Shown here: positions 1 to 11,914 of the stretch, piece after piece
Layout of the letters: each line of letters begins with the position of its first letter
Position numbering within the stretch: position 1 is the first letter of the stretch
Assembly (NCBI GenBank): GCA_944474755.1
Contig: OX104114.1
Span: 27,861,220-27,925,219 of the forward strand
Direction: 5' to 3'
Origin: Limnoperna fortunei
Lineage: Eukaryota; Mollusca; Bivalvia; Mytilida; Modiolidae
Length of the DNA stretch: 64,000 nucleotides
The notes under the pieces: generated by a model
What the model saw: only the letters and a program-made list of their open reading frames with translations
Databases searched by the model: none
Told to the model about the DNA's origin: nothing
Program-made: the position numbers and the translations under genes

Positions 1-1380
1 TTAAGCTGTACGTGTATTTTATTATTTACTTCTTATTCCTTGGTTCTATCTTTTTTATTATATACATAAATATTTTTCTTCAAAATTCTATATTATATTC
101 AAAATATTTCCTTGAATTGCAAAGTGACATACAAATCTAACCATGTTGCTTTTTTTGGAGAAGTGAATCTTTTGATTTGGCAATAAATGTCTATTTTTTT
201 GCCAAATGACATAACTTATAAACCTTTTCATGGAGGACAGGTATTGCCACACATAATACGATGAACCAAAGAAACTTAACAGTTTAATTGATATCGTGAA
301 AGTTTATATCCAAAACTAGAAACACAAAAACTGCAAAAGCTTAATCATTATAAAATGTGTATCGTACGACAAGGTTCATTTTTTCTAACTGACAAACAAC
401 ATGATAGCTATTCAAAGTGGTTCATAGGATTTAGCAACATACACAAGTATAAATAAGTGCAGGATTTTCCTCCGTTTTTAGAGTTAATTGCAAACATTCT
501 TTTTTCTACATACACTTACTCACTTATTGAAAAATATTTGTTTCTTTTATGATACGGGTATTGAACTTTTAAAAAATATATTGGTTTTGTTCTGATACAC
601 GCTATTAGATGTATACGATTTGCATTTTAGTTAATTTTTTTGAGAAAAACGGCACTGCAGTCGATGTTTTTCAGTATTTATTTTAATTAAATTAAAAAAA
701 AATTACCGACCCGTTTAAACGTATTGTGATAGGAAAATTTATATCAACGAAAAGTATCCTTAATACATTATTTGTACAAAAGAAGAAAATTTGACGTACA
801 TGTACTTGTATAAACAATTTCTAAGATTTAAGATCTTACAGGAAAGTTCATATATACCAATAACATGTAATATGAAATAAGGCGCAGCCTAAATGCGAGC
901 ATCGCACATTGTACACGTCGTTACTTCAGAGCCCACTAACAGTGCCTCTACATTCCATTGATGACGTGGCGTCTTATCTAATGTGTTGGTGATGTCACAA
1001 AACTCAATTTCAAATATTGCGTTTCAGATTGAAAAAAATTTGTCTGGTATTTTTGTAGTAATTGACGACTTTCAAATTTTAAAAATGCCACCTAGTGTCC
1101 ACTTCCCGTACTAAAAACTGCGGCTACAGTCGCAGTGTGTCCTGTTGAAAACTTTTGAAATGGAAAATTAACATTGATAAATTTTACCGCTTCATGTTAA
1201 TTACAGGTGTGAAAATCTGAGTGAGGATGTTATTAAATTCCCCGGCTGTGTAAACATGATTGTTAATTAATTAACCTTTGTTTATTACCCCCATTTACCT
1301 GATGTTAATCTAGGGTAGAACCCCCTTCTGTTTTATAGGTAAGTCAGGTTGATTAAGTAAGCTTACCAGTGACATCAATG
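1..1380. other. AT-rich intergenic DNA, no gene recognised
   Basis: No reading frame here looks coding. The stretch is AT-rich with scattered homopolymer runs. I see no convincing repeat boundary, splice-site pair or RNA gene. This is a reading by eye; a repeat-library search could still reveal old mobile fragments. Confidence 0.5.
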
Positions 1381-1385
1381 TTCCA

Positions 1386-2050
1386 ATGGTAAACGGAAAG
1401 AAAGTCACAGGAAATAAAGTCACAGTTTTGATAGGAAAAAGAGTCACAGGAAAAAAAGTCACAAGAAAAAAGTCTTGGTCACATATGTTGTCATCATTTG
1501 AACATATTTTTATGTTTATTATAATTATAGTCATATTTTTATGTAAAACTTGTATATTACTTATTAGTTATATAATACCATTAATAAAAATTGTATTTCA
1601 AGTCCATCAAAATCTAAAAAACATCTTAGTAAAAACACATTGTTGTCAAAAGCTCTTTTTGTGCTGCTTTAACAGTTAAAAATATGAATACCAAAGAAAA
1701 GTATATGATAATTAACTATAGAAATATTTTTACTACATTGATCCAAGCCAAAAAATATGGCTTCAACATTTTAATGATTTATTTATTAAATAATGTGTAT
1801 TGAAAAATTAACATATGTGAACAATTGCTGCCCTGCTAATTACTTATTTATTTCGTTGTTTTATATGCTAAAATTTAGTTAATTTGATATAATATATAAT
1901 TTTATTTTAAATGTCTTTAAATATCCACTATACATATCACACACAAGAACATAAATCTTAAAAAAATACCTAAAAACACATTCAATACCAATACAACTTA
2001 TTTATTGTGACTTTTTTCCTGTGACTTTTTATCCGTGACTTTTTTTCCAA
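1386..2050. repeat. Element with GTCACAGGAAA-type inverted ends
   Basis: The left end (from 1388) reads GTAAACGGAAAGAAAGTCAC and then repeats GTCACAGGAAAAAAGTCAC-like words to about 1473. The right end (2008-2047) carries the same words on the opposite strand, so the stretch has inverted ends about 660 bp apart. The left-end sequence recurs in reverse complement at about 27265-27329. The interior is very AT-rich and non-coding. The short open frames across 1310-1679 are by-products of this repeat. The superfamily is not assigned and no target duplication is clear. Confidence 0.45.
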
Positions 2051-2069
2051 TATTCAAACTCACCTGTTG

Positions 2070-2597
2070 CCCATAGTAAGGGTTTAGTGCCAATTAGCCG
2101 ATTCCCAGTTTCCTGATTCATTGATATTTTACAATTAAAGAAAATATTTTGTTTCAGTTCGATAACTTAAATGCAATTCTTTTTTAAATTTTCTTTGTTA
2201 AATTTTCTCAATCACTAATTATTTAATATTAATTCAAAACAATAATGACCAAAGCTGATAATTTATAATTGTGAAAGATTGCCTAAATTAAGCACCGATA
2301 ATTGTCCGTAAAGTTCAGTAACTTGATTTTTCTCAGCTTATCATATTTGTTGTCCCAAGCAGATACTTTATAATTTTATAAGCCGATAATTCCTTTTATG
2401 TCACTTAAATTAGATAATTTATATGATTAATTTTCCTAAAAACACATAGCTCTCGATACAATTCTTTTTACACCATTTCGATTGTTCTTAATTGGTTTAA
2501 TAATATGCAATCGGCAAACTGGGAATCAGCAAATTGGAAGTGGCAATCTGGGAATCGGCAATTTGGGATTTGGCAAACTGGAATGCACCCATAGTAA
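2070..2597. mobile_element. Non-autonomous MULE-like element with 10-bp target duplication
   Basis: A 508-bp element (2080-2587) is flanked by the exact direct repeat CCCATAGTAA (2070-2079 and 2588-2597). Its ends are built from inverted copies of GCCGATTCCCAGTTT-like words: the left end shows GCCGATTCCCAGTTT near 2097, and the right end shows the reverse-complement words AATCGGCAAACTGGGAAT and AATCGGCAATTTGGG between 2505 and 2590. Mutator-like elements make 9-10-bp duplications, which is the reason for the tentative class. There is no coding capacity. Confidence 0.55.
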
Positions 2598-3840
2598 CAT
2601 ATATACTAATGAGGTTAATTAGATAATTTAATTGGCATAGACAAACAATGCAAAATCTTTATTACAATATCATAGTCTTTAAGTGATGATAGCCGTAGTT
2701 TTTTTTAACTGAAAGTAAAAAGGGAGATAAATCATGTAAAACTGGAAATGGGTCAATTTAAAAAATAACACTTTAATTTTATCGTGGTCAAAATTATTTT
2801 TGTCTACTTTTATATTAAATATTTTTTTTTGCTACAATATTTTCTTCGGATAGCTCAGCTACCATCTGAAATGGATTTGTTCATATGGATCACGGGACTT
2901 TTTTTACACACATGCATGTAACTGTATAGCTTGCATCTGCAATGCTCGCTATAATCACACCCACGCACAATTCTGCTCTTTTTTTGCATGTCATCCACGT
3001 TTCATGTGAAAGTTGAAACACTCAGTATTTTTCCATGCAAATTTGCAAGGGTAAAAAATAAGCGATTCGGCAGCAGAAATTGAGTGGATTTTGCGTGATG
3101 ACCAAATTGTCGAAATTAAGACATTTTATTATATGGTCTCCCTGATTTTTCCACAGTGTCTCACTATCAAGGACGCACCTCTTCCTGTTTGGTTGGCCGG
3201 GGAGAAGTCACCCAACTTTTTTTAGAGTGTGGAGACCCCTTTATAGTACTAAACAGTCAGACTCTCAGTAACAGACACTGCCAATGCAGTGTATCACTTA
3301 TATTATACATGTGCTGTGGTTCGTTTTCTACATAAATATTAAAAGAAACCCACATTCAAGAGTCTCTGTATCGATTCTATATTGTGCTGTTATAAAAAAA
3401 ATATAGTCGGAAACAAAACATTAACTGGGAGAATGCGAAAATGAAAAATATCGCATATACCTGTCTTTTCGGTATCTTCTTTAAACAACTTCCGGTTTAA
3501 GGAGTGAATTCCGTATAATTAAAATGAATATATTGTTCGAGTTAAAAGAATAAAACATGTATATCAAAAGTATAAACAGTATTAAATTGTATTACGTACA
3601 TATATAAGGATCGTATTTCCGAATTTGTTTAATAAATAAATGCAGTAAATTACTTTATCTGAAGACCACTTTCGAATTTACATTTTCCGTCTATTTTGTT
3701 CTTAATAACTATTCTAGAGGTTTTGTTGTAACCATCGGATATATATATTTATTGATTTTATCACATTAAACGGCTTATATTTGTAAAATTAACCGAACAT
3801 AGAAACAGTATACACATACATAACTTTTAACTGTGTGTGC
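2598..3840. other. Intergenic DNA, nothing recognised
   Basis: AT-rich sequence without a supported gene, RNA or bounded repeat. Isolated GC-richer spots, such as the CCGGTTTAAGG near 3490, are too short to interpret. Confidence 0.4.
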
Positions 3841-3867
3841 CTTTCTTTGTGGTAGGATGAATATTTA

Positions 3868-4080
3868 TTTCCGGTAATAATATGGCGGGAAGTGGAAAGT
3901 GGAAATGAAGTGACAAAGAACTATATGTTGGATATTCGGATATAAATGGGATTTTCCATTATTTAAATCTTAGTTCTGTAATTTTAAGTCTGTGTGAGTG
4001 TGTTAGAATTCCTTTTTTTAATTATTATTATTTAACTTGTTTCTGCATCAGTTCGTGCAGCATGGCAAAGCCAAAGGACA
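3868..4080 (+). promoter_or_regulatory. Possible promoter and first exon
   Basis: The sequence AATATGGCGGGAAGTGG (about 3880-3896) combines a YY1-like AAnATGGCGG word with an ETS-like GGAAGT core, a pairing common in animal housekeeping promoters. Downstream, an ATG at 4062 opens a short frame (MAKPKD) that runs into a possible splice donor, AG|GTATAC, at 4080/4081. No matching second exon was found. If spliced directly to the POLE3 acceptor at 11838, this ATG would reach a stop at once, so it is not shown to belong to POLE3. It could be an unrelated gene start or chance. Confidence 0.2.
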
Positions 4081-4612
4081 GGTATACCGACTACTGTCTG
4101 TATATAATACAGGTATCGAGTAGTTCACCCCGAATAGGCGAATGCTTTTCGCACATGACTAATTTCGACACGATATCTACGCCCAGGTGTATAAAGTTAC
4201 TTCTTTGTTTCCTGGTAATTATATTTATTCAAAATTTACGTTTTTACAGATTGCATATAACTTTCCCCCCCCCTGATTTGTTGCGTCCCAAAATTTTCTT
4301 TTCCGGACAGTAGTCTAAAGATCACTTTCCTCAGTACAGGGACAGTCTATGCTAACGGACATGTCACTGTCATTTTCGGCAAAATTTCTAGGACACGAAC
4401 GCAGAGCTAGCACTTCTGTTGGAAATTTTCGTATCTAGAATTGAATCACATAGGGCTAGCTTAAGTTTCGAACTGTGTTAAAATGTTATCGTGTTCGGTA
4501 CCGTATGATATGATTTCCGTTTTTTTAAATACATTATTTACGATTTTCTAATGCTTTTCCGTGCGTTCATCTATATTTATATACACATAAAAATTTTCAT
4601 GTCAGATCGGAT

Positions 4613-5488
4613 TACAGTAGAACTCGAACTCGCTGGGTCGCAAAAAATAGTTCGAGCCACCGAAGTTGGACAACCTCCGGAAATGTATTTGTTCCGTACC
4701 GGGACCGATTTTGTTTATATGTTGCTCGTTAATTTTCCTACATGCGGTATGATTATTTTTGGGAACTAAAATTCGTTTTGGATGTATGTAGATGTTTATT
4801 TCATGAATTTTGACACGAATAAAGTTATTTTAGGCGAATGGTTTGTGAAATTTGAAATTTCTACATCACTTATAATGTACTTCCTTTGATTGCGCAAAAA
4901 CCAGTTTGTACACGGTATACATGGTATATCCATCACAGTTAAATTAAGTAAATAATTTCCACAATATTTATTACCGACAAATTTTTTCTTAAATTATCTA
5001 AGCTTTAACATTTAGTTTTTAATATAATTAACCACAATTGTCAACAAAGGTCGTAAATGATTTTTAATTGGAATGATTTCGTTGACTAAATAATCCGCTT
5101 GGTACATTTCATATTTTAATTAAACAAACAATGTCTGTTTTCCTGTAAAAACTAATCACCAGTCTTGCCATAATTTTTATCTATTATTTTTTTAATTGGC
5201 AATTCGGTATTAAATGTTAGGGCGTCTGTTATACACGTCTTTTTTACCTTAAGTTAATTGCTTCACACTGACGCTTATAATTTTAGTTCGAGTTATTGAT
5301 GGTGACTTACATGAGTTTACAATCAAAGGGACCTATGAATGAGTTAGAGTTTTCGAGAAATCAGTGTTCATAAAACTGGGGTTTATTTTACAAACATATG
5401 TAGAAATAAATGTATGGACTTTAAAAACAGTTCGAGAAATCGTTGGTGTTCGAGCCATCTGAGTTCGAGCTACAGAAGTTTTACTGTA
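4613..5488. mobile_element. Tigger/pogo-like non-autonomous element
   Basis: An 872-bp element (4615-5486) is flanked by TA on both sides. The left end starts CAGTAGAACTCGAACTCG and the right end, on the opposite strand, starts CAGTAAAACTTCTGTAGCTC followed by GAACTC. CAGTAAAAC-type ends with repeated TCGAAC words and a TA target are typical of the Tigger/pogo branch of Tc1-mariner. The interior has no transposase, only short chance frames such as the one starting at 4551, so it would have depended on an enzyme made elsewhere. Confidence 0.65.
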
Positions 5489-5696
5489 TTATAATTATAA
5501 ATTTTATAAATTTTTATTCACCTTAATCGTGTAATTAAACTAAGGCAACTTTCCCAATTAACATTTTATTTAATTTCACTTCAGCTTTGAATGTTTTCAT
5601 ACATATATGTTTAATTACTTTATTTGTAAGGTAAAAAGAATACAATTCTTTGATAATTATAAGAAAAAAGAAACTAAACAAAAACACAAGCCACAC

Positions 5697-5885
5697 TGTA
5701 TAATTATAAACCTGTCAGGTAAACACAGTAGAAATTACAGGATGATATTGCAAACAGTAATTAACTAATTAACTAATTAATAAAATTTTCTGTCTGCCTC
5801 ACACCATGTGGGGCAACTAAGGCAATCTGTATAATTATAAACCTGTCAGGTAAACACAGTAGGAACTACAGGGTGTTATTACAGT
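5697..5885. repeat. Local direct duplication, about 132-bp spacing
   Basis: A block of about 55 bp beginning TGTATAATTATAAACCTGTC occurs near 5697 and again near 5829, with a few differences (GTAGAAATTACAGGATG against GTAGGAACTACAGGGTG). The spacer holds repeated TAACTAAT words. It looks like an ordinary local tandem duplication and is not coding. Confidence 0.6.
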
Positions 5886-6189
5886 AATGAACTAATTCAC
5901 AAAATTTGTCTGTGTTAGGTGACGTGACTCCTTTCGAGAAGGCATCTGAAACAACAAAATTATTAATAATTATTTTTAGATATGCACAGGAGTATCTATA
6001 AATTTTCATAAAAACGAGTTTTGCATTCGAGGACAATGGCTATCCTTATTCCTCGTAGAACCATAAGGAAAGTTGTTTATTAACACCTACTATTTATATG
6101 AGTATAAGAGTTAAAAACCTTTATTGTATAAAAGTTTACTATATCTGTTTTTTGTTACCCCCTTTTTTTACAAATTAAGAAAATAATAT

Positions 6190-6637
6190 TATGTAAAATA
6201 ATTAATAAAGTACCTTTCTTAAGCAAGTTTTTTTCTATCTTCAAAGAATTTATACATAACTGAGTGAATGGTTTAATGACAGGAACAATACAGTATCTTC
6301 AAATAAAGTATTTATCGCATTCAGTCCATGACAATTACATTACATTCACTCTGGCTTCCTCCCCGAATAAAAGCTGGAAGCCATGATATAGCTGAAAAAT
6401 TGCTAAAAGTGGCGTTAAACACCATAAAAAAAACAAACAAACATTACGTTCCCGGACATGTGGAAGAATTTGTGGATCCATTGCGGACATAATATCTGAA
6501 GAGTCTGCGAATGATGACCTTCTGTCCATCAGGAATTTCCGCGTTCTACAATCGATATCCTTCATGGACTCGCAGACTTGGCATAATCCTTTTTGTCTGT
6601 AGTGTACACAGTTATTACAGTACAAAAATAACTTCAA
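6190..6637 (-). pseudogene. Gene fragment of unknown family, interrupted by a SINE
   Basis: Read on the - strand, a cysteine-bearing frame contains CESMKDIDCRTRKFLMD and then SSDIMSAMDPQILPHVRE before it runs into a SINE (6348-6442). If the SINE and one target copy are removed, the frame continues ECNVIVMD and stops at 6323-6321. A diverged + strand copy at about 16190-16470 encodes [15 protein letters not shown] and also ends [12 protein letters not shown], and similarity continues past the stop for about 120 bp. This shared ending argues for a real ancestral coding exon with its 3' untranslated region, or the 3' end of a mobile element's ORF. No family was recognised. The interruption makes this copy a probable pseudogene. 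Confidence 0.5.
6339..6451 (-). mobile_element. 5'-truncated SINE inside the gene fragment
   Basis: The 95-bp insert (6348-6442) reads, on the + strand, from CTCTGGCTTCCTCCCCGAAT through AGTGGCGTTAAACACCATAA into an A/C-rich AAACAAACAAAC tail, the 3' part of a SINE family also seen at 30309 and 19115. It is flanked by a 9-bp duplication with one mismatch (ATTACATTC at 6339-6347, ATTACGTTC at 6443-6451). Since the tail is at the right, the SINE itself is + oriented relative to the window, antisense to the fragment it interrupts. Confidence 0.65.
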
Positions 6638-6659
6638 GTGTATTAATCACAATGGTGAC

Positions 6660-9030
6660 TCACGGTCCAAATATCCTATAAATATACCAAATACACAATA
6701 TAAGACTGCAGTGCAGTGCAGTGTAATAGAAAAAGCCATTTAATTGCAAATCTATTAGCAAGCTGTGAATGTAATAAATTTCTTGACATTAATTAAGGGG
6801 TCATCCATAATTGTCAACATTTTTCAAGAGTTTCAAAATTGCACTATAGGGGGGAGGGGGATTCAATTTCAACATTTTTTCCTAACGTTCTTTAAATCAC
6901 AGTAATACTGTAAAAGCTTCCGGAACTATTTTCTGCTTTTGAAACAGTTTCAAAGATGTCCAATTATTTGGAAAGATAAATCTCAGTCTGCATGTCCTCC
7001 GAAAAATGGGTTGGTTAAAATTGAGGATAAATAGCCTATTTACAAACATCCCACAACTGCGTATAAACATTTTGTAAATCAGTTTTATTGTCAAAATTTT
7101 AACGGTAAACCATGAGACACTGTAATCATGAGTGAAAACAAAAAGAGAATGGAGGTTCTTTGTTCACCCTCATGATTACGCCGTATACTATCGTGGTTGC
7201 ATTTGGCAGTTACAATTGGAACTGTGAAGCTGATTGACTAAATGTTCAAACGTAATCCTTGGATGTTTGTAAATGTTTTTTATCCTCAAAACAAAGACCA
7301 GCCAGCTGTTGAAGTATCAAAACTAGGAAAACTGAAACTTGAAAAAGGAAGGCAAACAAATTGAAACAATAAAGCTGTTTCAGTTTTTTATATATATTTT
7401 TTTTATTTCTTTCTGGTTGTGTTGTTTGTACTTTCCTACCTTGGTTGTTGCTTTCAATACAATATATTTGTTTTATGATTAAATTAAGTAGAATAAAAGA
7501 AGTAGAAAAGTGGTATGTGGGACAATGAGAACAAACGAAAGAAAAAAGTAAACAAGTTTTTCAATTAATGACAAAAATCATGCACTCCGCAACATTCAAA
7601 TTAAGCTTATTGTATACTAGTCTAGTTTCTAAGAACGATAAGGCAGCCACAGAACAAAAACAATTCAAATCGCAGAGTGAGAGTTTCGTTACCTACTCAT
7701 GACATTGGTAATTGGTGATTAAAAATTTCAAGTATACTGCTTTCTTGTAAAAGCCTGAAAAATTTGGAAAATTTCTTATAACACGATTTGAAAAAGATAT
7801 TTGAAGCAATCACAAGAACATATATATTAGGTATGGCTATGAAATATATCAATTATTAACCTTGCATGTTGATGTGCAGACTTGCAGACATACTCTTTTG
7901 GATGGAGGGAGGGGGTTTTCAAAAAGAGTGCTCTTGTAACATGTAACCGAGCCAAAACTGGGCTATGGTATGTAACCCCTGGGTACGAATCTGCTGTAAG
8001 TCAGATTGATCTTTGGAATCCTGTTTGATATGCGATCCCAAACATCACTTCCGCTTTTCAACAATTTAAAATCAACAACTTATAAACGCTACTGTTAAAT
8101 AGCACAAGTCTTGAGCTTGAACAGCAGCATTGCTTCTAACCACTTTTAAAATAGACAAAATCTCTTAAACAACCCTAGTCAAATAACACCTTGCTAAATG
8201 ACACACAGTCAGATAGCACCTTGCTAAATGACGCACAGCCAAATAGCACCTTTGCCTTCTAAGCACTTCAAAACCAACAAAACCTCTTAAACAATATTAT
8301 TCGAATAACCTTGCTAACAGACACAGTCAAATAGCACTGTTACTCCAACGTCACCTAAGCACTATCGCATATTGCACTTAAGCACTGAGAGCTAATCAGA
8401 ATTACTTGTTTAGGCTGTACAGCTTCAACACTGTAATTCTGAATCAGTCGAACCGCAAAGATCAGTGGTCAAGAACAGAATGACACAAAATACAGGGTTT
8501 CACGGCTTTTTATACCAAAATTCTATGACCTCAGCAGGTAGAGTCTAAGCACATAACAAACAGTAATGTAATTCAAGGGGTGGTCAACATTCAGGACGGT
8601 TCTATTTTACTGAAACAGTTTATTACTTCAATATCTATGTAATTGCAGGGGTGTGTATTACATTATCGATTTTCTAAACGTGTCGGTTCTATTAATAGAT
8701 TGTAAACAGATGCGCTAAAAATATATCAAATTAAACGAATCCCATGGATGTAATTTTTAACATAAGGAGTACTTTCACTGACTAAATAGTATAAGCTATT
8801 TTCCGTTTCACTCTTTGCAAACTTGTGAAAAATGTTGAGTATTATGGATTACCCCTAACTGCCGAATTGTGTTCATATACACTTTAAATTGAAGCCATTT
8901 AATTGCAATTGTATGTTAATTAATCATTTAAAATAATTTGGAAAAAACTTTTACGCAAGCAGTTGTTTTTTTAATACTTTTTATTATTTTTAAAAAATTT
9001 TAATTATTACTTCATTTATTACGTATTTAT
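6660..9030. other. Intergenic DNA with a weak local repeat at 8135-8335
   Basis: No gene is supported. At about 8135-8335 a block containing CTTAAACAA, ACCTTGCTAA and CAAATAGCACC is imperfectly duplicated twice. The rest is AT-rich single-copy-looking sequence. The short - strand frame at 6897-7094 shows no family signature. Confidence 0.4.
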
Positions 9031-9104
9031 TATTCTTCCGTAAATGGCCGATTTCTGGTACAGATGACCCAGTACAGAAGAGCTCACACGCACACATCTG
9101 TACT

Positions 9105-9215
9105 TGCTGAGTCATCCAATCAAAACGCCAGAAACAAGAACGTTGTTATGGAAGCATAACAATGTTCTTCTATGACGTTCATTATTTCGGGCGTTCTGAT
9201 TGGACGTCAGAGACA
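9105..9215. repeat. Inverted repeat with CCAAT words
   Basis: TCCAATCAAAACGCC (near 9115) is mirrored by GGGCGTTCTGATTGGA (near 9189), and inside it AAGAACGTTGTTATG pairs with CATAACAATGTTCTT. Because it contains CCAAT boxes and a GACGT word about 2.6 kb before the POLE3 start codon, it could be part of a promoter. The long symmetry fits a degenerate fold-back element at least as well. Confidence 0.35.
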
Positions 9216-9283
9216 GTGGAGTCTAAAACAATGGAGCGTCTATACAATGTAGGTTATAGCGATGTGAAAGTTGTTGGTTTAGG

Positions 9284-9467
9284 GAAGAAATAGGTACTTT
9301 CATACGTTTTTGGGAAAGTCCGTGTGAACTTTCACTCGTGATAGAAATTTTTATGTCTTTTGGCTCGTTCCTCTGCGCTCCACTCGCGAAAAGACATAAA
9401 ATTTCGATCACTCGTGAAAGATCAACCAGTCTTTCCCAAAAACATATTAAAGAACCTATTATTCTTC
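9284..9467. mobile_element. Fold-back MITE, about 184 bp
   Basis: The two halves are reverse complements. GAAGAAATAGGTACTTTCAT at the left matches the complement of the right end AAAGAACCTATTATTCTTC. TTTTTGGGAAAG pairs with CTTTCCCAAAAA, and ATAGAAATTTTTATGTCTTT pairs with AAAGACATAAAATTTCGAT around a central loop. Four short open frames on both strands here (9223-9694) are shadows of this palindrome. No clear target duplication was found. Confidence 0.6.
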
Positions 9468-10222
9468 TATATCAGAGTGAAAGGACTCGCTTTCCAGGCG
9501 AAAATGACCAGGTGCGAAATGACTTGGGGGAGAACAAACATGTAATTAAGGCGAAATGACCCAGAACCAATGGCAAGGCAGAACTTTTGTGATTTGCATT
9601 CCTTTGTGACATTGTTCAGCCTTTTCTCGGGGATAGAAAATTTATAAACTTTCGTTTTACGATAAAAAAAAAAGGCCAGATCTTGAGGAAACAAGACTAA
9701 TTATCATGCTATTAAGTTTCTTTTTTCCTGTTAAATGTTACTGTTTTTAGTAAAATAAAAATTCAGGCTTAAATGTTGTTTTTTTTTGTTAAAACCATGA
9801 ATAATAAACTATCACAATCCACATCAAACTTAAGTGGCCATCAAGTTCCATTTGTGGCTCATTAAAAATTGCATTTTAATAAGCCACAGTGTCTAGTTTA
9901 AATTTTTTGCTACCTCCAACACGGTGCGAGCAGGGTATACTCCATTCCAATCTTAAGACAATTACAAGGATTGCTAGTCACATTATTGTCATTAAATATT
10001 TTTTGAACAGCTGGTATTGATTTTCAATTCCTGTTTTTTCTCTGGGGAATATGTTAAATTTATAATCATGGTTTCAATGTTTACAAATGTTAAAAAAGCA
10101 ATTATTTTCTATAATATTTTTAATATAATGTCATTTTCCTCAATCTAGGTGGTAGTCGTATGTTTGCACAACACATCTTTAAAGAACGTTTCTGTGTGTA
10201 TTGTGTATCATCTAATAATTAT

Positions 10223-11631
10223 TGTCTCGCCTGCGACGAAAGTCGCTGGAGGCGAGACATATGTATGGGAATCCGGCGGCGGCGACGTAAACACTTGACA
10301 TCTTGCTTCATATCTTTGTAAGCCCAAGACCTAGGTCCATCAAATTTGGTCCAGAGGTAGCTTATGATGAGTACTTGCCAGTCAGTCACCTGTCACCTGA
10401 CCTTGACCTCAATTTCACGGTCCAGTGACTACGTTAAAGTTTTTGGGTTACGACAGTTCCTCTGTAACTATGCATGGTAGGATGACAATATTTGGTGTAT
10501 AGGTTGCTGATGACTAGTACATGACTGTCTGGTAGGTATCACCTGACCTTGACCTCAATTTCACGGTCCAGCGACTACGTTAAAGTTTTTGGGTTACGAC
10601 AGTTCCTCTGTAACTACGCATGGTAGGATGACAATATTTGGTGTATAGGTTGCTGATGACTAGTACATGACTGTCTGGTAGGTGTCACCTGACCTTGACC
10701 TCAATTTCACGGTCCAGCGACTACGTTAAAGTTTTTGGGTTACGACAGTTCCTCTGTAACTACGCATGGTAGGATGACAATATTTGGTGTATAGGTTGCT
10801 GATGACTAGTACATGACTGTCTGGTAGGTGTCACCTGACCTTGACCTCAATTTCACGGTCCAGCGACTACGTTAAAGTTTTTGGGTTACGACAGTTCCTC
10901 TGTAACTACGCATGGTAGGATGACAATATTTGGTGTATAGGTTGCTGATTACTAGTACATAACTGTCTGGTAGGTGTCACCTGACCTTGACCTCAATTTC
11001 ACGGTCCAGTGACTACGTTAAAGTTTTGGGGTTACGACAGTTCCTCTGTAACTATGCATGGTAGGATGACAATATTAGGTGTATAGGTTGCTGATGACTA
11101 GTACATGACTGTCTGGTAGGTGTCACCTGACCTTGACCTCAATTTCACGGTCCAGCGACTACGTTAAAGTTTTGGGGTTACGACAGTTCCTCTGTAACTA
11201 CGCATGGTAGGATGACAATATTTGGTGTATAGGTTGCTGATGACTAGTACATGACTGTCTGGTAGGTGTCACCTGACCTTGACCTCAATTTCACGGTCCA
11301 GCGACTGCATTAAAGTTTTTGGGTTACGATAGTTCCTCTGTAACTACGCATGGTAGGATGACAATATTTGGTATATAGGTTGCTGATTAATAGTACATGA
11401 CTGTCTGGTAGGTTCCACCTGACCTTGACCTCAATTTCACGGTCCAGTGACTACGTTAAAGTTTTTGGGTTACTGCTGTTCCCCTGTAACTATGCAGGGT
11501 ATGGTGACAATATTTTGTATACAGGCCGCTGCTGATATTTAATGCTATTTACGTAATGCTTATGACGAAATTTATTTTCGTTACTGATGCGGAATGCAGG
11601 CGAGACGTTTTTCTGTGTCCACACTTGTTTA
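10223..11631 (+). mobile_element. Element with 146-bp tandem array, copy 1 (8 monomers)
   Basis: The head is a hairpin, GTCTCGCCTGCGAC-GAAA-GTCGCTGGAGGCGAGAC, followed by a GGC-rich spot. Monomers of exactly 146 bp start (at AATTTCACGG) at 10411, 10557, 10703, 10849, 10995, 11141, 11287 and 11433. The tail reads GCAGGCGAGACGTTTTTCTG and ends CCACACTTGTTTA. Copy 2 at 12632-13605 has the same head and tail but five monomers. The length difference, 435 bp, is three monomers minus a 3-bp GGC difference. Monomers are nearly identical apart from the diverged first and last. It lies upstream of the POLE3 start codon, probably in a 5' untranslated intron. No protein is encoded. Class not assigned. 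Confidence 0.75.
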
Positions 11632-11848
11632 CTGAGGCATAGCACATGGAATTTGAGTGGCAATATAAAACAAGCATTGGGAAATAATTGAAGCTTTACA
11701 GCACTCCAGTCCTTAACAGACTGTGGTGAAGCATTTAGTATGCATTACAAGTGAAGTATAACTATAAAGCTTTGCCCAAAATGTGGGCAATAGATTTGTC
11801 AAAACATTGAGATATTTAAACATGTCTTACTTTTCCAGATAATTGATA

Positions 11849-11914
11849 ATGGCAGAACGTCCAGAGGATCTAAATCTCCCAAATGCAGTTGTAACAAGAA
11901 TTATAAAAGATGCT
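11849..11914 (+). CDS. POLE3: POLE3 coding exon 1 (residues 1-22)
   Basis: The exon begins at 11839, after the acceptor CTTACTTTTCCAG, so 10 bp of 5' untranslated sequence precede the ATG. It ends in phase 0 at GCT|GTAAGT. It encodes the N-terminal segment before and into the first histone-fold helix. Confidence 0.95.

Noticed and set aside
4062..4313. 83-aa + strand frame starting MAKPKD
   Set aside because: Low-complexity after the first residues; only the first few codons with a possible donor are worth keeping as a weak first-exon candidate.
9223..9694. Four overlapping short ORFs on both strands
   Set aside because: They mirror each other across a fold-back element, so they are palindrome shadows.
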